This document shows, in pieces, positions 27,053-34,304 of a stretch of 64,000 nucleotides of DNA. Source of the stretch: Micromonospora_J zhanjiangensis (lineage in GTDB: Bacteria > Actinomycetota > Actinomycetes > Mycobacteriales > Micromonosporaceae); contig NZ_JBHSBN010000008.1 of NCBI RefSeq assembly GCF_042650605.1, positions 124,001-188,000 of the forward strand, read 5' to 3'. Made by a program: the position numbers and the translations under genes. The notes below the pieces were generated by a model. That model made no database searches and was not told the origin of the DNA. It was given only the letters and a program-made list of their open reading frames with translations. Numbering within the stretch: position 1 is the first letter of the stretch; every line of letters begins with the position of its first letter.

Positions 27053-27495
27053 CGCGCCTGGGCGGCCAATTCCGCAATGACCACGTCCCGGTGGCAACGT
27101 TCCTGGTCCGCCTCGAAGCACAGCAGCGCGATCCGTTCGCTCGCGGCTGCTCGGGCGACCTCCGCCAGGCAACGGGTCGCGTCCGGGTGGCGGAGTCGCG
27201 CGGCGAAGATGCTTCGGGCGCGCTCCCGCTCCAGCGGGGTTCCGGCGAAACCGGCCCGATTGTCCTTCGGGTTGCCCAGTTGCGGACAGTGCTGGTACGC
27301 GATCCCGGCGTCCCGCAGGGCCTGACCGAGTGCGGTCTTGCTGAAGCCGCGCTTACGCGAGATGGGCGTCAGTCGAACGTCAACCAGTCGGGTCACGTCC
27401 TGGGCGAGCAACTCGTCCACGAAGCCGTCGATGTCACGGCCCTCATACCCGATACCGAGGACGCCGGACGTCTGGACGCGCTGCTGGACCGTCAT
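27049..27495 (-). CDS. DUF488-family protein
   Basis: This 148-residue protein matches DUF488: GIGYEGRDIDGFVDEL, LVDVRLTPISRKRGFSK, YQHCPQLGN and the end LLCFEADQERCHRDVV with the conserved Cys and His pair. Biochemical function is unknown; members often sit near DNA repair or modification genes. It converges with, and overlaps by four bases, the unknown gene at 26.2-27.05 kb. Confidence 0.9.
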   Translation of the reverse strand: MTVQQRVQTSGVLGIGYEGRDIDGFVDELLAQDVTRLVDVRLTPISRKRGFSKTALGQALRDAGIAYQHCPQLGNPKDNRAGFAGTPLERERARSIFAARLRHPDATRCLAEVARAAASERIALLCFEADQERCHRDVVIAELAAQAR

Positions 27496-27507
27496 CGTCC
27501 TACCCTG

Positions 27508-28500
27508 TCACGTCCTCGGCTGATCGCGAAGCGGAACCCCCGTGTGGGCGCGGTGGTAGCGGGTGGCCAGGAGGTCGAGGCGGGCGACCAGCTCGGGTGG
27601 GCCGGTGACGTCGAAGTCGGCGTCGAGCAGGCCGAGGTAGACGGCGAGGGTGTCCACGCTGTCGGCGCCGCAGGACAGTACGCAGGTCCGCTCGTCCACG
27701 GCCTCGACGACGCCGACGGCCGGGTTGACCCGGGCGGCGATCACGTCCGCCGGGGCGTGCACGGTGACCCGGGCCCGGAACCGGAAGCCGGCGCCCGACA
27801 CGCCGCGCGCCACGTACCCGGCGAGGTCGCCGTCGCCGGGCAGCTCGCGGGGCGTGAACCGGGGACCGGTCGGGATCCGTGGCTCGACCCGGTCGACCCG
27901 GAAGGTGCGCCAGTCGTCGCGTTCGACGTCCCAGGCGACCAGGTACCACCTACGGCCCCAGGTCACCAGGCGGTGCGGTTCGACCGTACGGATGGTCGCC
28001 GTACCGTCGTGGGAGCGGTAGTCGAAGCGTAACCTCTCGTGGTCGCGGCAGGCGGCGGCGAGCGTGGTGAGCGTCGCCGGGTCGATCGCGGGTGCCGGGG
28101 TGTCCGGCGGGATCGGCACCGTGTAGTCGGCCACCGCGGACACCCGGCGGCGCAGCCGGGCCGGCAGGACCTGTTCCAGCTTGGCCAGCGCGCGTACCGA
28201 TGCCTCCTCGATGCCGGCGACCGGACCGCGCGCCGCCGTGCGGAGCCCGACCACGACGGCGACCGCCTCGTCGTCGTCCAGCAGCAGCGGCGGCATGGCC
28301 GCGCCGGCGCCCAACCGGTAGCCGCCGTCGGTGCCCCGGCTGGCGTGCACCGGGTAGCCGAGATCGCGCAGCCGTTCGACGTCGCGCCGCACGGTACGTT
28401 CGCTGACCGCCAGGCGGTCGGCCAGGTCGGCGCCGGACCAGTCGCGGCGGGCCTGCAACAGGGACAGCAGCTTCAGCAGCCGGGCCGAGGTCTCCCACAT
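27508..28500 (-). CDS. WYL-domain transcriptional regulator
   Basis: This 330-residue protein has an N-terminal winged HTH (LLKLLSLLQARRDWSGADLA, VSERTVRRDVERLRDLGYPV) and a WYL domain (LRFDYRSHDG, EPHRLVTWGRRWYLVAWD) plus a C-terminal extension. WYL proteins bind nucleic-acid or nucleotide-like ligands in some cases. It diverges from an epoxide hydrolase gene across 63 bases with overlapping inverted repeats, so it most likely regulates that gene and itself. Confidence 0.93.
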   Translation of the reverse strand: MWETSARLLKLLSLLQARRDWSGADLADRLAVSERTVRRDVERLRDLGYPVHASRGTDGGYRLGAGAAMPPLLLDDDEAVAVVVGLRTAARGPVAGIEEASVRALAKLEQVLPARLRRRVSAVADYTVPIPPDTPAPAIDPATLTTLAAACRDHERLRFDYRSHDGTATIRTVEPHRLVTWGRRWYLVAWDVERDDWRTFRVDRVEPRIPTGPRFTPRELPGDGDLAGYVARGVSGAGFRFRARVTVHAPADVIAARVNPAVGVVEAVDERTCVLSCGADSVDTLAVYLGLLDADFDVTGPPELVARLDLLATRYHRAHTGVPLRDQPRT

Positions 28501-28512
28501 GGGCGGAAGTCT

Positions 28513-28544
28513 GTCAGCACTTCCGGACAGAAGCTGACCGGAAG
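28513..28544. promoter_or_regulatory. Nested operator between WYL regulator and epoxide hydrolase
   Basis: GTCAGC (28513-28518) pairs with GCTGAC (28533-28538), and CTTCCGG (28520-28526) pairs with CCGGAAG (28538-28544). The interleaved repeats end just before a TAGCGT -10 element (28551-28556) of the hydrolase gene. They probably bind the WYL protein. Confidence 0.55.
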
Positions 28545-28563
28545 GGTCCGTAGCGTTGTCGGC

Positions 28564-29718
28564 ATGACGAACGAACCGCAGATCAGCCCGTTCCGGATCG
28601 ACATCCCGCAGGCGGACCTGGACGACCTCGCCCGGCGGCTGGCCGCCACCCGGTGGCCCAGCGAGGTGCCCGGGACCGGGGCGGACCACGGCATGCCGCT
28701 CGACGTGGTGCGCCGGCTGGTCGACCGCTGGCGGGACGGGTACGACTGGCGGGTCCACGAGGCCCGGCTCAACGAGTTTCCGCAGTTCACCACCACGGTC
28801 GACGGGCAGACCATCCACTTCCTGCACGTCCGGTCGGCCGAGCCGGGCGCCACGCCGTTGCTGCTGCTGCACGGCTGGCCGGGCTCGGTGCTGGAGTTCC
28901 TCGGGATGATCGGCCCGCTGACCGACCCGCGGGCGCACGGCGGTGACCCGTCCCGCGCCTTCCACGTGGTGGTGCCGTCGCTGGTCGGGTACGGCTTCTC
29001 CAGCCCGCAGGCCGAGCCCGGCTGGGACAGCGCCCGGATGGCGCGGGCGTTCGCCACCCTGATGACCGCCCTGGGCTACGACCGCTGGGGTGCGGCCGGC
29101 GGCGACGCCGGTGCCCTGGTCGGCCGGGAACTCGGCATCCTCGCGCCGGACGGGCTGATCGGCGTACACCTGTTGCAGATCTTCGCGTTCCCGTCCGGCG
29201 ACCCGGACGAGGCGGCGAAGGAGCTGGCCCGGATCTCCGACGCGGACCGGGCCAGCCTCACCGGGACGACCGCCGACTTCCAGAGCAAGGCCGGCTACCA
29301 GAAGATCCAGCAGACCCGGCCGCAGACCCTGGGGTACGGGCTGACCGACTCGCCGGCCGGCCAGCTGGCCTGGAACGCCGAACTGTGGACCGGCTGGGGC
29401 GAGTACGCCGACCACCTCGACGTCGACACCTTCCTGACCCACGTGAGCCTCTACTGGTTCACCCGGACCGGCGTCTGCAGCGCCCGGCACTACTACGAGG
29501 ACGCGCACAGCGGGGCCGGCTACCGGGACCTGCCGAACCGGGTGCCGACCGCGGTCGCCGTCTTCCCGCAGGACTTCCGGACGGTACGGACGTTCGCCGA
29601 GCGGGCCAACGCCATCGTCCGGTACACCGAGTTCGACCGGGGCGGGCACTTCGCGTACACCACCGACCCGGACCTGGTGGTCGCGGACCTGCGCGAGTTC
29701 TTCGCCGACCTCGACTGA
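28564..29718 (+). CDS. Epoxide hydrolase
   Basis: This 384-residue protein is a microsomal-type epoxide hydrolase. It has the N-terminal lid domain (FRIDIPQADLDDLARRLAATRWP), the oxyanion motif HGWPGS, the nucleophile Asp181 in GGDAGA, and the late histidine in RGGHFAY. TAGCGT lies seven bases before the ATG, indicating a leaderless message. It is divergent from a WYL regulator that likely controls it. The substrate epoxide is unknown. Confidence 0.93.
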   Translation: MTNEPQISPFRIDIPQADLDDLARRLAATRWPSEVPGTGADHGMPLDVVRRLVDRWRDGYDWRVHEARLNEFPQFTTTVDGQTIHFLHVRSAEPGATPLLLLHGWPGSVLEFLGMIGPLTDPRAHGGDPSRAFHVVVPSLVGYGFSSPQAEPGWDSARMARAFATLMTALGYDRWGAAGGDAGALVGRELGILAPDGLIGVHLLQIFAFPSGDPDEAAKELARISDADRASLTGTTADFQSKAGYQKIQQTRPQTLGYGLTDSPAGQLAWNAELWTGWGEYADHLDVDTFLTHVSLYWFTRTGVCSARHYYEDAHSGAGYRDLPNRVPTAVAVFPQDFRTVRTFAERANAIVRYTEFDRGGHFAYTTDPDLVVADLREFFADLD

Positions 29719-29739
29719 GTGACCCCGTAGGGTGTTCGG

Positions 29740-29991
29740 ATGGCTACCAGGAGGCTGACCGTCGCCCTGCCCGAGGAACTGGTCGAGGCGCTCGGCGTGG
29801 TGGCGGCCGAGGACGGCGTGCCGGTGTCCCGGCTGGTGGCCGACGCCACCGAGCGGGGACTGCGCCGCCGCCTCGGCCAGCACCTGCTCGTGGAATGGCA
29901 GGCCGAGCACGGCGCGTTCACCCCTGACGAACTCGCCGCCGCCCGCGCGGAGATGGTGGCGGCGGACAGGCTGTTGACACCTTCGACGTAG
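29740..29991 (+). CDS. Ribbon-helix-helix protein, antitoxin-like
   Basis: This 83-residue protein begins with a CopG-like RHH fold: RRLTVALPEELVEALGVVAAEDGVPVSRLV is split here only by family pattern (strand, helix, helix). The tail is acidic-helical. No toxin gene follows; the next gene encodes a hydrolase. TAGGGT six bases upstream of the ATG suggests a leaderless message. It may be an orphan antitoxin or a small DNA-binding regulator. Confidence 0.75.
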   Translation: MATRRLTVALPEELVEALGVVAAEDGVPVSRLVADATERGLRRRLGQHLLVEWQAEHGAFTPDELAAARAEMVAADRLLTPST

Positions 29992-30020
29992 AGCGCTTGA
30001 TTGCCGCTATGGTCGGCGCC

Positions 30021-30572
30021 ATGGCTGACGCGGTGGTGATCCCCGGCGGAAGGTACGGACCTGGCACGCCGCTGTTGATGTACGGCGGTGACGTGGCCGA
30101 GCGCCGTGGCGCGACGGTGCACCGGCACGAGTGGTCGCCGCGCGCGCCCTTCTCGGACACCCCGGACGCCGAGGAGATCGTCTGCGCCGACTTGACCCCG
30201 CTGCTCGACTCCCTCGACGGCCGGCCGCTGCTGATCGGCAAGTCGTTCGGCAGCAACGCGGCGCGGCTGGCCGTCGAGCGACAGCTTCCCGCGGTCTGGC
30301 TCACGCCGCTGCTCACCCGGTCCTGGGTGGTGGCGGCGCTGCGCCGGGCCAGCGCGCCGTTCCTGCTGGTGGGCGGCACGGGGGACGGACTCTGGGACGG
30401 CGTCCTGGCCCGCGAGCTGACCCCGCACGTGTTCGAGGTGCCCGGCGCGGACCACGGGATGTACGTGCCCGGGCCGTTGACCGAGTCGGTCGCGGTGCTG
30501 GGCCGGGTAGTGGTCGCCGTCGACCGCTTCCTCGACGACATCAACTGGCCCGACGCCCCTGCCGCCAGCTAG
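30021..30572 (+). CDS. Small alpha/beta-hydrolase-like protein
   Basis: This 183-residue protein has a serine elbow LIGKSFGSNAA, a possible acid in GGTGDGLWDG and a late His in GADHGMY, which fit a minimal alpha/beta hydrolase of the dienelactone-hydrolase-like type. The N-terminal GGRYGPGTPLLMY replaces the usual oxyanion loop. ATG 30021 follows a TATGGT-like hexamer; ATG 30009 and TTG 29997 are alternatives. Substrate unknown. Confidence 0.75.
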   Translation: MADAVVIPGGRYGPGTPLLMYGGDVAERRGATVHRHEWSPRAPFSDTPDAEEIVCADLTPLLDSLDGRPLLIGKSFGSNAARLAVERQLPAVWLTPLLTRSWVVAALRRASAPFLLVGGTGDGLWDGVLARELTPHVFEVPGADHGMYVPGPLTESVAVLGRVVVAVDRFLDDINWPDAPAAS

Positions 30573-30611
30573 TCCACTCGCACCGCAGCCGCTCTCCGGC
30601 GCAACCGCAGT

Positions 30612-30661
30612 CAGTCTTGGACAGATTTTGTTTCGCCGCGAACAGAACCTGTCCAAGACTG
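30612..30661. terminator. Long palindrome between convergent genes
   Basis: CAGTCTTGGACAG (30612-30624) is exactly mirrored at 30649-30661, and the 24-base loop itself contains TGTTTCG-CCG-CGAACA. It lies between genes that end towards each other, so a bidirectional terminator is likely, although it lacks a clear U-run and could also be an inserted palindromic element. Confidence 0.55.
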
Positions 30662-30777
30662 CGAACGTGTTCGCCGCGGTCGGGCAGGGGGCGCTGAAGG
30701 TGCCGCCGCCGGACGGCCGGACGGTGAGGGCGTGATCTGCTCACCGACCGGTTACGGAGTGACCGGGGCGTGCGGGC

Positions 30778-31518
30778 TCAGGGGGTGGTCCAGCGCAGGG
30801 AGAGGGCGTCGGCGGCGCGGTCGGTGGCGATCCGCATCATCCCGCCGAGGATGACCGCCCGGTCGACGATGACGGGTGCGCCGTCCCGGGTCGTGGTGAC
30901 CCGTTCGCTGATCAGGACCGGGCTGCCGACCGGCTCGTCCAGGTGGGCCGCCGAGGCGGCGTCCAGCAGGCCGACGCCGACCGTCTCGCCGGCCCGCGCG
31001 GGCACCCCGTCGGCGGCGGCCAGCGCGGCGTACAGCGACGTCGTGCCGAAGTCGACCTGGGTCATCCGGTCCGCGTACGGCCGGCGTACCCAGGAGACCT
31101 GGTGCACCGCGCGGCGGCCGGCGAACGCGCGGACCCGTTCCAGGCGCAGGCCCTGGTCGGTCGGCTGGCGGTGCAGCAGCGCCGCGATCCGGGCCGGCAG
31201 CCGGCGCAGCGACCGGGAGACGACCTCGGTACGGACGTCGTAGCCCTGGTCGCGCAGGTCGTCGGTGAAGCTGCGCAGCGAGCCGAGCCGGTAGGGCACC
31301 GGGGCCGGGGTCACGAACGTGCCCCGGCCGTGCTGCTGGACGATCAACCCCTGGTCGCTCAGCTCCCGCAGCGCCTGCCGCAGCGTCATCAGGGTGACGC
31401 CGTAGGCGGCGCTCAGGTCCCGCTGCGGGGGCAGCGGGTCACCCGGCGCGTACGCGCCCGCGTGGATCTTCGCCGCCAGGTCCTCGGCGATCGCGCGGTA
31501 TCGCGCCGTCGCTGCCAT
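30778..31518 (-). CDS. GntR-family regulator (UTRA type)
   Basis: This 246-residue protein has the GntR winged helix (YRAIAEDLAAKIHAGAYAPG, LPPQRDLSAAYGVTLMTLRQALREL, HGRGTFV) and a C-terminal UTRA ligand domain ending in VIVDRAVILGGMMRI. ATG 31518 is required to keep the first helix. The gene begins inside the 3' end of trpA, overlapping it by 80 bases in another frame, an unusually deep overlap. Co-transcription with trpBA is likely and the ligand may relate to that operon. Confidence 0.9.
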   Translation of the reverse strand: MAATARYRAIAEDLAAKIHAGAYAPGDPLPPQRDLSAAYGVTLMTLRQALRELSDQGLIVQQHGRGTFVTPAPVPYRLGSLRSFTDDLRDQGYDVRTEVVSRSLRRLPARIAALLHRQPTDQGLRLERVRAFAGRRAVHQVSWVRRPYADRMTQVDFGTTSLYAALAAADGVPARAGETVGVGLLDAASAAHLDEPVGSPVLISERVTTTRDGAPVIVDRAVILGGMMRIATDRAADALSLRWTTP

Positions 31519-32296
31519 TGCCACCACCGTGCTCCGTGTCCAGCGCCGAGCGTAGCGTCCCGACGAAGGCTCCCACGCGCGCCGCGTCCGCGCCGTCGAG
31601 CACCTGCCGCATCAGCGCGGCGCCGACGACGACGCCGTCGGCGTACCGGGCGGCCTCGGCGGCGTGCGCGGGGGTGGAGATGCCGAAGCCCAGCAGCACC
31701 GGCCGGTCGGTGACCTCGCGCAGCCGGGTGGCCAGGGCGGCGGCGGAGCCGGCCAGCGCCATGCGCTCCCCGGTCGTGCCCATCAGCGACACCGCGTACA
31801 CGAAACCCCGGCTCGCGGTGGCGACGGTGCGCAACCGGGGCGACGGCGTGGCGGGGGAGGCCAGCAGCGCCAGGTCGAGCCCGGCCGCCGCCGCGGCTGC
31901 CGCGAGCCCGGCGGCCTCCTCGACCGGCAGGTCCGGCACGATCAGGCCGGCGGTCCCGGCGGCCGCCGCCGACCGGCAGAACTCCGCGGTACGCAGGGCC
32001 AGATTGCTGTACGTGCTGAGCACCAGCGGTACCCCGACGTCCACCCGGGACAACTCGTCGAGCAGCCCGTCGGGGGTGGCGCCCCGGGCCAACGCGACGT
32101 CCGAGGCGCGTTGGATGGTCGCGCCGTCCACCGTCGGGTCGGAGAACGGCAGTCCCACCTCGATCAGGTCGGCGCCCGCGTCGGCGTAGGCGCGCAGCTG
32201 GTCGGTCCAGTCCGGGGTGATGCCGCCGGTCACGTACGGCATGAGCAGCTTGCGGCCCGCGGCCCGGCGGTCGCGGAGGTGTTGTTCGAGGGTCAT
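31439..32296 (-). CDS. trpA: Tryptophan synthase alpha chain
   Basis: This 285-residue protein catalyses cleavage of indole-3-glycerol phosphate to indole. The catalytic Glu46 (LIEVGLPFSDP) and Asp57 (TVDG) are present, as are GLIVPDLPVEE, VSLMGTTGER and LLGFGIST. It overlaps trpB by ATGA. The last roughly 27 residues (starting GGGNGSDGAIP) are basic, low-complexity and lie in the overlap with the GntR gene; the family normally ends near LRSAL. The tail may come from loss of the original stop codon. Confidence 0.93.
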   Translation of the reverse strand: MTLEQHLRDRRAAGRKLLMPYVTGGITPDWTDQLRAYADAGADLIEVGLPFSDPTVDGATIQRASDVALARGATPDGLLDELSRVDVGVPLVLSTYSNLALRTAEFCRSAAAAGTAGLIVPDLPVEEAAGLAAAAAAAGLDLALLASPATPSPRLRTVATASRGFVYAVSLMGTTGERMALAGSAAALATRLREVTDRPVLLGFGISTPAHAAEAARYADGVVVGAALMRQVLDGADAARVGAFVGTLRSALDTEHGGGNGSDGAIPRDRRGPGGEDPRGRVRAG

Positions 32297-33456
32297 GACA
32301 GTCGCTCCATCAGGGTGGTGATGTCCTTGTCGCCCCGGCCGGAGAGGGTGAGCAGCACGGTCGAGCCGGCCGGCAGCGCCGGGGTGCCGGCGGCCCGGAT
32401 CACCCAGGCGAGCGCGTGCGACGACTCGATCGCCGGGATGATGCCCTCGGCGTGGGCCAGCCGCGCGGCGGCGGCGATCGCCTCGTCGTCGCCGGCCGTC
32501 GTGTACTCGGCGCGGCCGAGGTCGCGCAGGTGGGCGTGTTCCGGCCCGACGCCCGGGTAGTCCAGGCCGGCGGCGACCGAGTGGGCCTCGCGGATCTGGC
32601 CGTGCCGGTCCTGGAGGAACAGCGACCGGGCGCCGTGCAGCACCCCCGGCTCGCCGCCCGAGACGCCCGCGCCGCCCTCGGCCTCGACGCCGACCAGGCG
32701 GGCCGGCGTGTCCACGAAACCGGCGAAGGTGCCGGCCGCGTTGGACCCGCCGCCGACGCAGGCGACGACGACGTCCGGGACCGTGTCGAGCTGGCCGCGG
32801 GCCTCGGTGCCGATCACCCGTTGCAGCTCGCGCACCAGCCACGGGTACGGGTGCGGGCCGAGCACCGAACCGAGGCAGTAGTGGGTGTCGGCCACGGCAC
32901 CCACCCAGTGCCGCATGGCCTCGCTGGTGGCGTCCTTGAGGGTCCGGGTGCCCGAGCGCACCGGCACCACCTCGGCGCCGAGCAGCCGCATCCGGAAGAC
33001 GTTGTGCGCTTGGCGTTCCATGTCCCGCTCGCCCATGAACACGGTGACCGGCATGCCGAGCTGCGCGCCGGCCGTGGCGGTGGCGACGCCGTGCATCCCG
33101 GCGCCGGTCTCGGCGAGCAGTCGGCGCTTGCCCATCCGGCGGGCCAGCAGCGCCTGGCCGAAGACATTGTTGATCTTGTGGGAGCCGGTGTGGGTCAGGT
33201 CCTCGCGCTTGAGCAGCAGGGTCAGGCCCAGCTCGGCGCTCAGGCGCGGGGTGGGCGAGACGGGCGTGGGGCGGCCGACGTGCCGGACCAGCAGGTCGGT
33301 CAGCTCGGCCCGGAACGCCGGGTCCGACCACGCCTCGGCGAACGCCGCCGCCAGCTCGTCGCAGGCCGCGACCAGCGACTCCGGCACGAACCGCCCCCCG
33401 TACGCCCCGAACCGCCCACTCGTTCCAACCACACCCATAACACCTCTAGAACTCAT
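32293..33456 (-). CDS. trpB: Tryptophan synthase beta chain
   Basis: This 387-residue PLP enzyme joins indole and serine. Diagnostic parts are FGAYGGRFVPESL, the PLP lysine Lys94 in HTGSHKINN, AETGAGMHGVATAT and the phosphate loop CVGGGSNAAG. ATG 33456 lies six bases past a TATAAC -10, so the message may be leaderless; ATG 33438 with an AGAGG ribosome site is an alternative. No other trp genes are here, so this may be a second trpBA copy. Confidence 0.93.
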   Translation of the reverse strand: MSSRGVMGVVGTSGRFGAYGGRFVPESLVAACDELAAAFAEAWSDPAFRAELTDLLVRHVGRPTPVSPTPRLSAELGLTLLLKREDLTHTGSHKINNVFGQALLARRMGKRRLLAETGAGMHGVATATAGAQLGMPVTVFMGERDMERQAHNVFRMRLLGAEVVPVRSGTRTLKDATSEAMRHWVGAVADTHYCLGSVLGPHPYPWLVRELQRVIGTEARGQLDTVPDVVVACVGGGSNAAGTFAGFVDTPARLVGVEAEGGAGVSGGEPGVLHGARSLFLQDRHGQIREAHSVAAGLDYPGVGPEHAHLRDLGRAEYTTAGDDEAIAAAARLAHAEGIIPAIESSHALAWVIRAAGTPALPAGSTVLLTLSGRGDKDITTLMERLS

Positions 33457-33469
33457 GCAAGAGTTATAG
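33446..33469. promoter_or_regulatory. Operator over the trpBA start site
   Basis: CTAGAACTC (33446-33454) and GAGTTATAG (33461-33469) form a near-perfect inverted repeat (one mismatch, six-base spacer) that overlaps the -10 and the predicted start. A repressor bound here would block transcription; the GntR protein of the same operon is a candidate. Confidence 0.55.
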
Positions 33470-33491
33470 AACACTTGCCGCGCTGTGTCCA
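33463..33491 (-). promoter_or_regulatory. Promoter of trpBA
   Basis: On the minus strand TGGACA (33491-33486) and TATAAC (33468-33463) are 17 bases apart, close to the sigma-70 consensus and the best-matching promoter I saw in the window. Confidence 0.65.
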
Positions 33492-33502
33492 CCGCGATCC
33501 GA

Positions 33503-33534
33503 CAATGTCGGGGACATTGCCGCTATCCCCGCGC
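33503..33534. repeat. Dispersed palindromic repeat, copy 1
   Basis: This segment begins CAATGTCGGGGAC and ends TCCCCGCGC. It closely matches 58708-58739 (two mismatches and one indel), and 21 bases of it recur inverted at 58746-58766. It contains the perfect palindrome AATGTC-GGG-GACATT. It lies just upstream of trpBA on one side and the VOC gene on the other. Confidence 0.65.
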
Positions 33535-33583
33535 GGCGACCCGTACGAGTCGATGCTCGCCTGGCTCTCCGCCCGCAACCGGC

Positions 33584-33614
33584 TTGACCCTGACGTAGCG
33601 TCAGGCAGGAGGGT
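33584..33614 (+). promoter_or_regulatory. MerR-type promoter of the VOC gene
   Basis: TTGACC (33584-33589) is followed after 19 bases by GAGGGT, with the perfect inverted repeat CCTGACG-TAG-CGTCAGG (33589-33605) between them. The geometry is that of a MerR-controlled promoter. The ATG lies six bases further on. GAGGG could also serve as a ribosome site. Confidence 0.6.
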
Positions 33615-33620
33615 TGCCGC

Positions 33621-34160
33621 ATGAGCGATCAGTACAACGCCTTCGAGATGAGCCCCGTACCCGTTCCCGGTCCGGACGCGGTGGCGCCGGAACCGTTCCG
33701 GGGCATCTACGGCATGCCCATGTTCGTGACGATCCCGACGCGTGACCTGGCGGAGTCGGTGGACTTCTGGACCCGCGGGCTCGGCTTCTTCGAGTTGTTC
33801 GGCATCCCCGGCCGGCTGGTGCATTTGCGCCGGTGGGCGTTCCAGGACGTGCTCCTCGTCTCGGCGGCGAGCGTGCCGGAGCAGGCGCCGGCGGCGAGCG
33901 TCAGCTTCGCGTGCGTGCTGAACCAGGTCGATGCCGTCGCCGAGGCCTGTCGCGCGGTGGACCCGGACTCGGTCGACGGGCCGCGGGACACCCCGTGGAA
34001 CACCCGTGACGTCGAGGTGATCACGCCCGAGAAGGCGCGGGTCGTGTTCACCGCGGGAAAGCCGCTCGATCCGGACAGTGCGGAGGCGCGATACCTGGCG
34101 GCCGGTGGGATCACCGCACCCGCCTCCGGTGGCGGCAGGTTCAATGAGAGGCATGCGTGA
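33621..34160 (+). CDS. VOC-family (glyoxalase/bleomycin-resistance fold) protein
   Basis: This 179-residue protein has the paired beta-alpha-beta-beta-beta motif of the vicinal oxygen chelate family: MFVTIPTRDLAESVDFWTRGLGF, then VLLVSAAS and SFACVLNQVDAVAEACRAV. Typical roles are metal-dependent lyases, dioxygenases or drug-binding proteins. Its stop overlaps the start of a truncated MerR gene by eight bases, so both once formed an operon under a MerR-type promoter. Confidence 0.88.
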   Translation: MSDQYNAFEMSPVPVPGPDAVAPEPFRGIYGMPMFVTIPTRDLAESVDFWTRGLGFFELFGIPGRLVHLRRWAFQDVLLVSAASVPEQAPAASVSFACVLNQVDAVAEACRAVDPDSVDGPRDTPWNTRDVEVITPEKARVVFTAGKPLDPDSAEARYLAAGGITAPASGGGRFNERHA

Positions 34161-34263
34161 CGCCCCGGACGCCGACGGTCTGACCGTCGGTCAGGTCTCG
34201 ACCCGGCTGGGGGTGACGGCCTGCGCCCACGACATCGACCCCGACACGGCCACCTGGCAATAG
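34153..34263 (+). pseudogene. MerR-family regulator remnant
   Basis: This 36-codon frame starts like a MerR protein (LTVGQVSTRLGVT, the first helix and turn) but then jumps to ACAHDIDPDTATWQ and stops. The recognition helix, wing and effector domain are missing. The ending could be the original C-terminus, implying an internal deletion of most of the gene. It overlaps the VOC gene by eight bases (ATGCGTGA) and lies between two MerR-type promoters. Confidence 0.7.
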
Positions 34264-34266
34264 GTT

Positions 34267-34297
34267 TTGACTTCGAGTGGGGTCGAACTCCTAGCGT
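34267..34297 (+). promoter_or_regulatory. MerR-type promoter of the MFS gene
   Basis: TTGACT (34267-34272) and TAGCGT (34292-34297) are 19 bases apart. The spacer holds TTCGA (34272-34276) and TCGAA (34283-34287) as an inverted repeat. The GTG start of the exporter lies seven bases past the -10, so the message is leaderless. Confidence 0.7.
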
Positions 34298-34304
34298 TCA
34301 GATC

